DNA of 24,600 nt from Seminavis robusta (GCA_903772945.1 CAICTM010001677.1:1-24600); one strand, 5' to 3'. Counted from the first letter of the stretch, positions 8,481-19,800 are shown. Notes: a model not told the origin generated them from the letters alone. Program-made: numbers and translations.

Positions 8481-10375
8481 TCAGTCCAGACTAGGATAAT
8501 CATGTGCACGAGCCCACTCTACACAGTGTGTATGTTCCTTTCTGGATGCAAGCCAACAAGATTCACCCCAAGGACAACCATTCTGACGGGCCCACTTCAG
8601 AATGTCCAAGTGTCCATTCTTGTAAGCAGCGCCACAAGTCGAACTGTCCCAGGGGTAGCCTTGCTGCCGTAACCACTGCAGAACATGTAAATGTCCACCT
8701 CTGGCGGCAGAAGAACATAAGAATTCTTCCCAGGGGCATCCATTGCTATGAGCCCACTTCAGAATGTTCAAGTGTCCATGCTCAGCAGCAATGTAACAAG
8801 TATCTTCATCCCAAGGACAACCATTCTGATAGGCCCACTTCAGAAGCTCCAAGTGCCCATGCTCAGCAGCTCTGCAAGTCCAAATGCCCAGGGGCACCAT
8901 TCGGCCCACTCAGAATGTCCAAGTGTCCATGCTCAGCAGCAAGGTCACAAGTCCAAGCGGTCCAGGGGCAACCTTGCTGTCGAAGCCATTTCAGGAGACG
9001 CAAATGTCCACCTCTGGCAGCATTGCAACAAACCCCAGAGCCCCAGGGGCATCCATTGTCATGAGCCCACTGCAGCAATTCCAGATGTCCACCTGTAGCA
9101 GCTTTGTTACAAGTCTCTTCATTCCAAGGACAACCATTCTGACGAGCCCACTTCAGAATGTGCAAGTGGCCACCACGAGCAGCAAAAGCACAAGTCTCTT
9201 CATTCCAGGACAACCATTCTGACGAGCCCACTTCAGAATGTGCAAGTGGCCACCCGAGCAGCAAAAGCACAAGTTCTTCATTCCAGGACAACCATTCTGA
9301 CGAGCCCACTTCAGAATGTGCAAGTGGCCACCACGAGCAGCAAAGCACAAGTCTCTTCATTCCAAGGACAACCATTCTACGACCCACTTCAGAATGTGCA
9401 AGTGGCCACCAGAGCAGCAAAAGCACAAGTCTCTTCATTCCAAGGACAACCATTCTGACGAGCCCACTTCAGAATGTGCAAGTGGCCACCACGAGCAGCA
9501 CAAAAGCGACAAGTCTCTTCATTCCAAGGACAACCATTCTGACGAGCCCACTTCAGAATGTGCAAGTGGCCACCAAGAGCAGCAGAAGCACAAGTCTCTT
9601 CATCCCATGGACAGTTGTAGAACCGAAGCCGCTGGAGCACCACCAAGTTCCCATGTTCCGCAGCACGTTTACATGCATCCTCAGTCAGTGGAAATCCTTT
9701 CTCAACAGCAAAGTCAAGCACAGGGACACTTCCATTTTTGCCAATCAAGCCGCAAAACTCATCGTCATTTGGCTGTCGAATTCCTTCTGGGAATCTTGTC
9801 CAATATTCTGCACATGAGGGGTTGAAAACTGCGTTACGGGAAAACGTGTAAGTGCTGAGTACTTCCATTGTTGAGGTGTAGTCATCATCTTCTTCATTCC
9901 ATACTCGCATATTTGGAGGGTTATCCACAGCATCACAAAACTGCTCGTACAGTTTTTTCATTTTCTTGCTGACGGGAGCAACGAAGGCATAGTGGCCCAT
10001 GCCCAGAAAGGGAAAGATACCATCGACCCAGATATCCTTGTGGTGCAACAAGATCTTCTCGTTCGCTTGTTGGTGAAAACGGTGCTTGATGGCCTTCATC
10101 ATGAGACCCATGTTCTCGAGTTTCTCGGCCATTCCTTCATTTCCTGCTCGATTTCCCATCTGACGGAAAGCCTTCTCCATTTGATGGAGTCCATCTTGGC
10201 ACTTGGTGAAGCCAGCCACAAATGACTCCTCGGCAGAGGTTGTGGTGGTTCTTGTTGAGGTCACTCCATCGGAAGGAGCAATGATATCACCTCGAGACAT
10301 ATCGCTGGGCTCTGGAGGATTGACGGCGGTAGCTGTCACAGGCGTACAGGAAGGCGGACTGGTTGTCATTGTCAT
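8481..10375 (-). CDS. F-box-like / ankyrin-type repeat protein, frame broken in the repeat array
   Basis: The start ATG is at 10375. The first part (to about 9411) is open: a Ser/Thr/Pro-rich leader, a helical segment with many Met and Lys (about residues 50-95), then an F-box-like stretch containing IFPFLGMGHYAFVAPVSKKM, an acidic stretch, and repeats of the diatom ankyrin type (GHLHILKWARQNGCPW, about 27 residues each). Between about 9411 and 9207, and again near 8885-8920, small deletions relative to the unit push the frame back and forth. The same repeats continue in other frames (GHLELLQWAHDNGCPW, GHLRLLKWLRQQGCPW), and the last 140 codons are open to the stop at 8481, ending with the cap HTHCVEWARAHDYPSLD. 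The family is a protein-interaction scaffold, very numerous in diatoms. Either the assembly has indel errors in identical repeats or the gene is recently broken. No intron signals explain the breaks. Confidence 0.72.
9119..9600 (-). repeat. Near-identical 81-nt tandem repeats (ankyrin units)
   Basis: Six almost identical units. The marker CAACCATTCT (plus strand) begins at 9131, 9211, 9289, 9369, 9447 and 9531, giving spacings of 80, 78, 80, 78 and 84 instead of 81. Differences between units are mostly one-base deletions (for example CCAGGA for CCAAGGA, CACCCGAG for CACCACGAG), with one +3 change near 9511. More diverged units of the same period continue to about 8500. The near-identity indicates recent duplication or gene conversion. 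Confidence 0.9.
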
Positions 10376-10543
10376 GTCGACGAAGCGAGTGGCTATGACT
10401 GACAGTACATGTATCTATCAAGCTATCTTTGGCAGCTGGGTTAGGAAGCAGCTTCGCTTCGGCAGCTCCCGAAATCTTTTGGGCCTGCCGGAGTTGTCAC
10501 CGGCACCCCAACGGCACGCGTTCAAGAAAGATTTCATGCCAAT

Positions 10544-10590
10544 GATTCGATTCGATTCGATTCGATTGCTGATTCGATTTGATTCGATTG
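10544..10590. repeat. (GATTC)n microsatellite
   Basis: GATTC is repeated in tandem at 10544-10567 (4.8 units). After GCT, further units (GATTC, GATTT, GATTC) run to 10590. It lies about 170-215 nt upstream of the ankyrin gene's ATG. Confidence 0.9.
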
Positions 10591-10849
10591 TATCGTTCAC
10601 TTCGGCTGCTCATTCGAACGTGGACACGGGATGCATATGAAGTACTACATGTAGTACACCATAATAACTCTCTTTTGCATGAGGTTTAGAGTAGGGAGCT
10701 ATCTACAGAAGCCAGGGAGGCCCAGGCTCATTCTCAGGCAAAGAAGAGTTGAATTCAGGACTAGGTTCCGTGGGATCAGGGGAGATAATATATGTAAACT
10801 GAGGACCAACACGGGGGGAAAGGGCGGCATGGCTTTGTGGGAGGCCAGT

Positions 10850-10872
10850 GCAAAATGGTTTCACCATTTTGC
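10850..10872. repeat. Perfect inverted repeat, 10-bp stem and 3-nt loop
   Basis: GCAAAATGGT (10850-10859), loop TTC, ACCATTTTGC (10863-10872). The stem does not extend further. It is not followed by a bacterial-type T run, and its role is unknown. Confidence 0.8.
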
Positions 10873-11029
10873 GTTATGGTGGCTGTTACGGAAGAGTCAT
10901 GTATGGCACCTCAGCATTGCTACCAAAATACCTAGCTAGTAGGAGAAGATAGAATCATTCAAATTTAATAAAATGTCTCCCGTTTTGGGAATGCTATAGA
11001 GAATACAACGCCGGCACGAATCCATCATG

Positions 11030-12979
11030 CTATATGATTCCTTGAGGGCATTCATGACGATACTGTGACTCATAAGGGATCGTAGGACGTTCTGCAATTG
11101 CTAGGCACGACGTCACATTCAGCTGTGACCACTCCTTTACCCAACTCTGTGTTGATTTCGAATGCACGAATGCTCCACCATTTCGGCACTTCTCCATTTC
11201 GGTTGGGAATTGGTCTCTGTTGAAGTAGCTCCACCAACAGTTCTGGAGCGGAGCACAGCGAAAATCGGTGTAATCCGCCACGACATTTCCCCCCTCAAAA
11301 TCGTTGACAAAGAGACCCAAAGCAAAGTGCCAAAAGCTTTGATCGGTCCAACGATATTTGAAAAAGCCATGGGGGTACTCTGTCATGAATCGTCCCAGAG
11401 CTCGAACTTCCTCTCTTTGGAAATAGTCCGTTCTGCCAATGATGAGGTTGGAATAGTAATAGTCGGTATCCATGTGCATACGAGCATTGTTGCTGCTGCA
11501 GATGGCCCCGCCCCATGTCACTTTGGATTTGGGTTTGAAGGGGAACAACTCTTCTGCCGCCAAACGATCGCCCTCTTCGTAGTGCAGCCAACGTAACTGG
11601 AAGGCTTTGATTGCCGTTGTGATTTCATCGCCACAGGGTAGTGGTGCCATACGGGCAAAGTTGGCCGTGTGACCGAACAAGGCACCTCGCAGTTTCATAT
11701 CGTGAAGGATATTGAAGGGTAGTTGTTTGACAAAGGCCACATCTGTGTCCATTTTGACAAAATACTCGTAGTCCTTGAGAATTGACAGATGCAACATCTC
11801 GTCGGTGTACCACCGTGTGGCTGAAATGTAATTGACCGGTGCATCACATCGGTTTGTCATTGGCTTTTGCAGGATGGAAGGATCCTCTCGAACATAGCGA
11901 GGCAACTCAATGACCGTTTCGCCCAAGAAGACGGAGATGGATCGACTCGAGCGACTGTCGTTGGGGTCGACCACACCCAATACGTACTCTGACGTCGTCA
12001 AGGTTGAGCCGTCCAGATTCTTCCATTTCTTGGTTGCCTTCACTGGCTTGTCTGACAACTGGAGGCACTCGAGCACTTGTTCCATCATGGTCTTGCCGCC
12101 GCCGTCCTGATGGCTTGGAGTATTATCCGGTGGTACAAGAAAGAGTACATCCAATGCTTGAGGAAGAAGAAAGTTCTCGAGTTGACCTGGAAAGAAGGAG
12201 CAGACAAAGTCAAGAGACGACTCTCCCAAGAGCATCGTCACGACCAATCCTGTCGGCGGAGGAGCGGCATTGACAATGACTGGCGGTGGCGGTCCTTTCC
12301 AATTCAAGCACTGCATCTTGTCGTCGTCTACTACAAGCGGAGACACACGAGACAAGGCAGCGGATCGACTTCGTACGTGAAACGGAAGATCTCGTGTTTC
12401 CATGTGTGTCTGTGACGACACAATCCCTGCGTAATACTTCATGTAGCTCATCTGCCAGTTGGTGACTTGGGTCAAAAGGAGGAAGATGTTGAAAAAGATG
12501 GCCAACCGGAACAGTTCGTCTTTCCAGTTGATGATAAAGTTGTCCATGCGGAAGCGATAGTCACGAAGTTGAATGAGCCGGACAAACTCGAGGACCACGA
12601 GCCATTGCAAGGTGCACCACCGAACAAAAGGTTCTAGCATCGGGCGTATCGACTTGCGCCATTGGAAGGAGCACCAGGCACGAAAGTTGTCCCACCACAA
12701 GCGAAGAGTTTGGAGGCAGGTACTCCCGTGGTCTTGGATCTTGGTACGTGCAACGTTCAGCTGCTTTGGTACTTGATCTTGCAGCCATTCACGTCGTTGT
12801 TCCAGTCTCTCGCGAGTATCTTGCAGACTCTTCAGACTTTGATCTTTCATCCACGATCCCTGCTTTTCCAGCTGCTGACTTGCTTGTTGGATCAATTTGC
12901 GACTTTCATCTTGCACTTGTCCACAGTATTCTTGCAGCAAACGTAGTTGTTCCGGTGGTGAGTTGTTATTGAGAGCCAT
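11030..12979 (-). CDS. Type II membrane glycosyltransferase, possibly GT15/Kre2-like
   Basis: Intronless, 649 residues, with the ATG at 12979 in a perfect ACC-ATG-G context. Residues 1-~155 are unusually long for a cytosolic tail: Gln/Glu/Arg-rich amphipathic helices (about 10-90), then Trp-rich helices. One hydrophobic segment follows (about 157-175, RLAIFFNIFLLLTQVTNW), consistent with a Golgi or ER signal anchor. The lumenal part shows VTMLLGE and a catalytic-looking core with YEYFVKMDTDVAF (DxD-type motif, Asp411 and Asp413), then YYYSNLIIGRTDYF, YPHGFFKYRWTDQSFW and a C-terminal Cys-containing end. The DxD motif and the 'YxxGFFxYRWxDQ' region recall alpha-mannosyltransferases of the Kre2/Mnt1 (GT15) type, which build glycans with GDP-mannose. 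Other nucleotide-sugar transferases remain possible. Substrate is not assigned. Confidence 0.75.
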   Translation of the reverse strand: MALNNNSPPEQLRLLQEYCGQVQDESRKLIQQASQQLEKQGSWMKDQSLKSLQDTRERLEQRREWLQDQVPKQLNVARTKIQDHGSTCLQTLRLWWDNFRAWCSFQWRKSIRPMLEPFVRWCTLQWLVVLEFVRLIQLRDYRFRMDNFIINWKDELFRLAIFFNIFLLLTQVTNWQMSYMKYYAGIVSSQTHMETRDLPFHVRSRSAALSRVSPLVVDDDKMQCLNWKGPPPPVIVNAAPPPTGLVVTMLLGESSLDFVCSFFPGQLENFLLPQALDVLFLVPPDNTPSHQDGGGKTMMEQVLECLQLSDKPVKATKKWKNLDGSTLTTSEYVLGVVDPNDSRSSRSISVFLGETVIELPRYVREDPSILQKPMTNRCDAPVNYISATRWYTDEMLHLSILKDYEYFVKMDTDVAFVKQLPFNILHDMKLRGALFGHTANFARMAPLPCGDEITTAIKAFQLRWLHYEEGDRLAAEELFPFKPKSKVTWGGAICSSNNARMHMDTDYYYSNLIIGRTDYFQREEVRALGRFMTEYPHGFFKYRWTDQSFWHFALGLFVNDFEGGNVVADYTDFRCAPLQNCWWSYFNRDQFPTEMEKCRNGGAFVHSKSTQSWVKEWSQLNVTSCLAIAERPTIPYESQYRHECPQGII

Positions 12980-13386
12980 GGTGCAAAAGGTATCGGTATG
13001 TATCTGCCTGGTTTCGGGTCTACCGGTAGCTAGCTAGGCGGTAGCTTTAGAATTTTAATCAAATCCAAGAAACTGGCAGAGATTTGCTTTCTGTCATCCT
13101 GTGCAATGAAATGAGAGCTCACAACATACATAAACCGAGCAGCCCACATCAAGGAACTAAAAAGGATGCCAGATACTTTGCCACCCTCCGCGCAAAAAGA
13201 CCTGGCGAAGAAGGGGAATGTGTAGCTTGGAGTAAAGGTGCGACCCAAACCATTTGTGAAATCCGTGACTGGATAGTTAGGGATTCAGGAAGCCCGCTTG
13301 CCAACGTCTCTCAATTTCAAACCTGGTCCACCACACAACAACAACATGCTGTGAGAGAAGACAGATTTCTTTATCCTTCCATCACC
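12980..13386. promoter_or_regulatory. Divergent promoter region, glycosyltransferase / CSE1
   Basis: About 400 nt between two head-to-head start codons (12979 minus and 13387 plus), so both promoters must lie here. It contains TACCGGTA at 13021-13028 followed by GCTAGCTAGG. No TATA box is assigned. The stretch just before 13387 (CTTTATCCTTCCATCACC) looks like a 5' UTR pyrimidine tract. Confidence 0.55.
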
Positions 13387-16300
13387 ATGTCGACACCCGA
13401 TCAACTCAAGCAGATCTTTGAACAGACTCTCAACCCAGACGCCAATGTCCGCAAGAACGGTAAGTGAAAATTAAATGGAGGTTGATGTTAGTCTAGTGCC
13501 AATTTTGTGATGTTTGCCAATGCTGACTCTTTTTGGTCCTTTCTGTTTTTGTCAATTTGCTCCAGCCGAGAATGCGCTGAATGAAGCCCGTAAACTTCCC
13601 GGTCACTCGTTGCATTTGTTGCAGATTGTCGCCAATGCGTCGTCTCCACAGGAAGGTCCTATTCGACAAGCATCCGCAGTCCATTTCAAAAACATTATCA
13701 AGAAAGGCTGGGATTTGCAGTCGGATGACGGCACGGATGGCATTGTCATTTCCCCGGAGGACCGAAACACCATCAAGGGTCACTTGGTGGAACTCATGTG
13801 CACGGTACCCAATCAGATTCAAGCTCAACTGTCGGAAGCCATCAGTCTCATTGCCAAAGTTGACTACCCCGCCCAATGGGACAATCTACTTCCTCAGTTG
13901 GTCTCGCAATTCGGTTCCACCGATCCTGCCGTCGTCAATGGAGTCTTGAAGACGGCCAATTCCATCTTCAAATCATTTCGCTATGTGGGTCGCTCGGATG
14001 GACTCTACAGTGTCATCAAGTACACCCTCGAACGCATCCAAGCCCCATTGCTCAAACTATGCATTGATACGGGAAATTTGGTCGACATGCACGCCAATGA
14101 TCCAGCGCAATTGGCACCACGCTTGGAGTCTCTTCGTCTCATTTGTCGCATCTTTTTCTCGCTCAACTATCAAGATCTACCCGAATTTTTCGAAGATCAC
14201 ATGAAGGAATGGATGGAACAATTCTCCAAATACCTACAATACAAAAATCCCGTCGTCATTGACGACAGTGAAGACACCGAACCGGGTCCCATTGACAAAC
14301 TACAGGCGGCCATTATTCAAAATTTGGCACTCTACGCCGACAAGGATGAAGAACCGTTCCTTCCCTTTTTGCCGGAATTCACAAAGTTGGTTTGGAATTT
14401 GCTCATGACCGTATCGGACAAACCCAAACACGATAGTTTGGCCACTACAAGTATCAAATTCTTGAGTTCGCTCGTTTCCAAACTCATGCACAAGAACCTC
14501 TTTGAAGCCGATCAGACTTTGGGAGAAATCGTGACCCGTATCGTCATTCCCAATTTGCAATTTCGAGAGGTAGGCACAATGAACTGAATAAATGATCATA
14601 AGTTGACACGCTGGAGGATATTGTGGCAATTCGTTTCTAATTTCCTTTTTTGCTTGTGCTTGGCAGAGTGACGAGGAACTCTTTGAGGACGATCCCCGCG
14701 AGTACATTGTCACGGAAGTGGAAGGAAGCGACAGCGAGTCCAGGCGACGATGCAGTCAGGATCTTTTGCGTGCCATGTGCCGTCAATTCGAAGAAAAGAC
14801 CACCACCATTTGTCTCGAGCACGTCAAGACGATGTTGGCCAACTATTCCAGCAATCCCAATGCTCACTGGAGAGCCAAGGATGCAGCGGTACGTACAAGT
14901 AGTATTTCACGTCGCGTCATTGTATTTGTTGCCATTATCTTTGAAGCTAGTCACTCATCAGCATCTCCCTGCTCTACACACTGCCATCTGTGTGACAGAT
15001 CCATTTGATGTTGGGAATTGCAGCTCGCAAGGAAAGTTCTCTCGGTGTGTCCGAGACCAATCCTGGTGTCAACCTCATGGATTTCTTCGCGGGACAAATC
15101 TTGCCAGATTTGCAAGATGCCAACCACGATTCACGACCTGTGGTCAAGGCGACAGCATTGAAGTTTGTAACAACGTTCCGCAATCAGTTCTCGACGCAAG
15201 AACTGGTACAGCTCTTTCCCATGATTATTGCTCAAATGGGATCGCCTGTCGTCGTGGTTCACACTTTTGCGGCGTACTCGATTGAACGACTTCTTAACGC
15301 GAAGGATGCAACAACAAAACAACCCAAACTTGGCAGAGCCGAACTCCAGCCCTTCCTGGAGCCTCTCTTTACTGCGCTCTTTGGAATTGTCGACAATGTT
15401 GAGTGGAATGAAAACGATTACGTCATGAAATGTGTCATGAGAGCCTTGTCCGTTGCGGACGAAGATGTCGTCCCAATCACCCAGATTGTGATTGAGAAGC
15501 TGACAACAGCGTTGGAACGAGTCGCCAAAAATCCTCGCAATCCACAGTTCAATCATTTCTTGTTCGAGTCGATTGCCGTGTTGGTGCGAGCAGTGTGCGC
15601 CAAGAATCCTACCGCCACCGGTGCCTTGGAGAACTTGCTCTTCCCACCGTTCCAAACCATCCTGCAGAACGACATTGTCGAATTCACGCCCTACGTGTTC
15701 CAAGTGTTGGCGCAGTTGCTCGAATTCAGGTCGGCCGATGGAGGTCTTGGTCAGTACGAACCTTTGTTCCGTCCACTTTTGACGCCAACTCTGTGGGAAC
15801 GCAAGGGCAACGTCCCAGCTCTGACCCGATTGATGCAAGCCTATCTGATGAAGGCCGCGCCACAACTTGTTCAAGGAGGATACCTACAGGGCATGCTCGG
15901 GTGTTTCCAAAAGATGCTTTCCGTTCCTGCGACCGAGGCGGACGCCTTCAACCTGCTCATCTCTCTTGCGATGTATGTGCCGCCGAATGACATGCAGCAG
16001 TACAACTCAACGATCTTCAACATGTTGCTCACAATGCTCCAGAAAGCCAAGGGACGATCTCCAGTCAAGTTCAGTCGGTTTGCCAACCACATCATCCGGT
16101 ATTTTGCCGTCTATGTTGCCAAGTATGGAGCCGCCCAATTCATGACGAATTTGAATAGCATCCAGCAGGGACTTGCAGTCAATATCATTGCTCAGGTCTG
16201 GCTCAAGCGTTTGCAGGAAGATGCACCCAAGGGGCTTGATGCCAAAGCCCAGGTTGTTGGGCTCACGAAGTTGCTTGTCGAAACGCCTGTTGACAATGCT

Positions 16301-16636
16301 CAGCTTTGGTGCGCCATGTTCTTTTGTATTTCTCGTGTTCTCGCCACCACGTCCTTGGCGGCAGGAATCGAAGGTGCCGACCTGGAGGATATGATGATTG
16401 GCGAGGTGCAGTACGATTCCAACTTCTCCAGCCTGGTGAATGCCAAGAAGAAGGCTGTCGACCCGGTTCCAGAGGTCCCCGATCCGGCGATCTTTGTCTC
16501 GCAGGCCATTCAGCAGCTCTCCGCTAGCAACCCTGGACGATTGACGCCTCTTGTTCAGGAGAGCCTCAAGGATGACCCCAAGCTTGCTCAGGGTATTGAT
16601 TCCATGCTGAAGAGCAACAATGTGAGATTGGCCTAA
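13387..16636 (+). CDS. CSE1: Exportin-2 (importin-alpha re-exporter)
   Basis: Four exons joined by frame: 13387-13459, 13566-14569, 14667-14888, 14999-16636. Introns are 106, 97 and 110 nt, all GT-AG, giving 978 residues, close to the 960-970 usual for CSE1/CAS. The start is ACC-ATG. The N-terminus (LKQIFEQTLNPDANVRKNAE) is the first HEAT helix of the importin-beta superfamily. IRQASAVHFKNIIKKGW is the conserved region of the importin-beta N-terminal domain. YPAQWDNLLPQLV and VLKTANSIFKSFRY are typical of Cse1. LPEFFEDHMKEWMEQFSKYL and the ETNPGVNLMDFF segment also fit. The protein should bind Ran-GTP and importin-alpha in the nucleus and return importin-alpha to the cytoplasm. It is essential in yeast and animals. 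Its stop faces that of the cyclase gene 209 nt away. Confidence 0.93.
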
Positions 16637-16845
16637 AAGTGGAAGGGATAAAAGCACCGACAGCAGCAGGCTTGCAAATCCTCGCAAGTAGCAATCAACG
16701 ACTATGCATCTACGCCTAGCTAGAAAAACACCTAAAAATATATTACATAGTTCCAACCAGCCAAAGATGAAGCATCCTCTTCTAGTAGCACTACCGGTAG
16801 CTAGACTTGAATAGCCTACAACAAAGCAAGCATCCGTAGCCCCCT
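16637..16845. other. Convergent intergenic space, CSE1 / cyclase gene
   Basis: 209 nt between two facing stop codons; both 3' UTRs must fit here and may overlap. It contains AAAAATATATTACATA (about 16734-16749), an A/T-rich patch that could serve polyadenylation on either strand, and TACCGGTA at 16792-16799. Confidence 0.55.
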
Positions 16846-19800
16846 CTAAGACAAGAACTCCAGCGCAGGAGTGGGGGTTACCAAGTAACTTTGCGGGAGC
16901 TTGACTTGGACACCAGGCGTAGGTTCCTGCCGTTCTTCGTCTTCAAAAATCCCTACTGACTTGGCCAGCGCGACAATCTCGTCAAAGATTGGTTGATGGT
17001 GGGCATGTGCAATCGGAAGCAACACGTTTCCGTTCTTGTCTCTGATGTTGTAGTCAGACATCCTCGTCAGTTTCAATGCCTTCAGCAGCATTTTGTTCCG
17101 AACTTCCATGTCCCCATTTTCGCGTTCAAGCTTCTTTGCTGCCAACAGACAGAGCTCAGCAAACATTTGACTGGGTCCCCATGTTGTCTTCACGACAATG
17201 TTTTCCAGGAAAGGGAAGGGCATTCCCTTGTCGTCCTCCGCAAAGTACTCTACGACACCATCGAGTTCATCGAAACCATCGAGATCGTGCGCAATTTTGA
17301 ACAGCCACAGTATGGGTTTGTGGATTGATTTGGTGGGTGTGAAAGCGTCCGGGCCATGGTGCTTTTGGAATTTACTCTCGACTTCGTCATTGAAGACGTC
17401 ATAGCATCTCTTGTCTTCCCGTCTCAAATGGAGGACGTAAATAATTGGCATCATGAGCTCGAAATTTCCCAACGTGTTTGTCGGATCCATGCCCGGGAGA
17501 AACGTGTTAAGTACGTATTCGATGATCTGAGATGCCTTATCGTGGTTCCCCAGGTGCTCGTGGTAAACCGCAGTGTTCGCGAATTGGGTGGCCGCTCGAT
17601 CAACACCGTACATCTTTTCGAACTCCCGTGAATGCTTTTCTTGCTTGTACATTGTCAGGATGAACTCGCTCAGCTTGATGGCTGTAGAATAATCCTGGAT
17701 CTTTGCGGTGACCTCGCTGAGCATGCTCAACGCACGGTAGTAGTGGATTGGATTTTTTCGATACAACTTGGCTTCGCGTACGAACTTGCGAGCAAGATTC
17801 TGCTCAAAGAAGCCTTCTTCGTCGTTGAAGATTTTCCCTCCCTTGAGCCAAGGATGGATTCCAGAGTAGACCGGGAAGATGATGGATCGGTCTTTGATTT
17901 CGGTCGCCGAAGGAGCCCTCTGGTAGATCTCTAGGGCATCCATCCATGCCTGAGCTGCGTCGTTTTGGCCCTTGGCAGCATCCACTTTCTTCGTTCCGCT
18001 GTTTCGTCCCTTCTCGATCAGCTTCTTCATGATGTACTCTAGGTCCTTCGCAGAGAAGCCATTGATTTCATCGGTTGTCAGCCCCCCAATCTCCAACTCC
18101 TTGCGCTTTTGGTACCTGTCAACCATTTCCTTGACGACTTCTTCGCCCTTTTGGGCCCAAATCTTGCGGTTCGTTTCGGCGTAGTTGAGATACTGTTGCC
18201 AAATCGGAAGATGAGCACATGTTTTAGAAATGATGGATTTGGCGACGTCTTCCAAGACAACCCTAGCTAGGCCAACTCACCTCATCACTAGAGACGCCAA
18301 ACACGTTGCATTCGTCCAGCTTCTTCCCTAGCGGAATCACGTAATTGTCGAAGAACCAGAGCTCTCCCTTATACCAACCTTTGGATGGGTCTGACACCGC
18401 CCTTCCTGCATCAAAGGCCATGTACATCTCTCTGAACAGCTTTTCGTTCCTGGTTTTTTACATATCAAAGCGGTCACGCTTAGTATAGCTATGGGTTGAA
18501 AGGAACAGCAAGGACACGGAGCTGGGACAGGACTTACCATTTCTGATAGATACTCCAATGTTGCATCTGAAAATGACAAACAGAAAGAAGCTGAGTTAGT
18601 CCCAACAGGTTCGTGGCAGCGTGCGGCCTGTACTGCCTGGAGGACTTACTGTGTGTGACACATCGGAAGCTTGAATGATGTGTTCAATCTGCAGGACGAA
18701 AGAAAACTCGTGTGAGGTATGGTAAGGTTTGCAAAAGAGTCTGGATTGTTCATATGATATGTATGAATATACTCACCACAATGGTTGCCTTCAGGTTGAT
18801 TTGCTCGTCGTCAAAGGCAGAAGACTCTTCGTGTGCTTCCTTGGAGCGGAAGGCTTTCTCCCAACGTTGATTGCGGAATGCTTTTCCATCCTTCTCGAAG
18901 ATATCGGTCGCCATGACTGCGTTTACAACGGCCGACCGAAATCGCAAAAGTTCTTCTTCGCTACGGAAGATGGCTTGCTGCAATTCTTTGTATTGAGGCT
19001 GCATCAAAAGCTCCCACGCAATATCGACTATCAAAGGCAAGCGGCAAATCCATGAGTCATCAAAAGGCCCTTCCGGACAAGCTACACGCAAAGCAAACAA
19101 CTTACCAGAATTTTGCTCGGCAATGCTTCGATTCTTGTACTTGTCTCCAAGCTCAGGATTTTCTTCGGCCAGACGAGGATTGCTGACACCAGTGTGGTCC
19201 CTAAAGTGATACCGAAGACCAAGAAACGTGTCAGACAACCACATACATTGGGGATGTGCAATCCAAGTTGTACAGCTTCAGAGACGTACACGTCGTGAAT
19301 AAGAGCCGAGAAGACAATGGCGAACTGGCTAAGAGCGTCAGAAGTGATACCGTAGGTATAGTTCTGGACGTGGAGACGTGGCGAATGTTAGACTTCCTCA
19401 TAATTTCCTCACATCCATCGCCAGCTGGCAAACTCCAAACTTACATGGACGTCCAAACCAATGGCATCGACAGCGTCCCTCTGATAGTCAACTTCATCGG
19501 GAGTAACAACTCGATTGAGAAGCTTGTGCACTGCAAGAAGGAAGGGTCGATTGTGAGTGAGCGTGAATGGAAGGCGTGCCAAGACCAAGGGCGCCTTTCG
19601 GGGTTCCAAGATACGGCACGGTACGTACCAGACATCGTAACGTGGCTTGCGTGTTCGAAACTAAGGGAAAGAGTTTCAAACAAAGTGAGATGCGAGTCGC
19701 CCATGATGATCAAGGAAAGCAGACAACCAAATTTTCGTACCTGTGGAAGGCATTGTCACGGTATTTGTCGGCAATGATGGTGACGACCTGGTGCAACTGC

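Larger units (their letters stand above)
10376..11029. other. Intergenic with microsatellite and perfect hairpin
   Basis: About 650 nt upstream of the ankyrin gene and downstream of the glycosyltransferase. There is no supported gene; an open stretch at 10679-10939 is Arg-rich and featureless. It contains a GATTC microsatellite and a perfect 10-bp hairpin, listed separately. Confidence 0.5.

Noticed and set aside
8500..9700. Regularly spaced repeats, possible CRISPR array
   Set aside because: Units of 81 nt are contiguous, without unique spacers, and encode ankyrin repeats in a eukaryotic context.
9158..9825. Plus-strand open frames made of repeated peptides
   Set aside because: They are the complement of the ankyrin units; the minus strand gives the conserved family sequence.
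10850..10872. Hairpin as a transcription terminator
   Set aside because: There is no T run, and the context is eukaryotic; kept only as an inverted repeat.
13084..13386. In-frame upstream extension of CSE1
   Set aside because: The conserved N-terminal HEAT helix starts at the ACC-ATG at 13387; the upstream codons are unlike the family and lie in the divergent promoter.
15131..16756. Long minus-strand open frames (15131-15874, 16007-16756)
   Set aside because: Both lie antisense to exon 4 of CSE1 and have no recognisable domain.
16846..18192. C-terminal helical region as a separate gene
   Set aside because: It is in one uninterrupted exon with the last phosphodiesterase helix, and no independent start with a promoter is evident.
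18263..18280. Ultra-short 18-nt intron (GTGAGT...CTAG) in the cyclase gene
   Set aside because: The 88-nt intron 18193-18280 restores the conserved phosphodiesterase sequence VSSDE-YLNYAE in frame and matches the other intron sizes.
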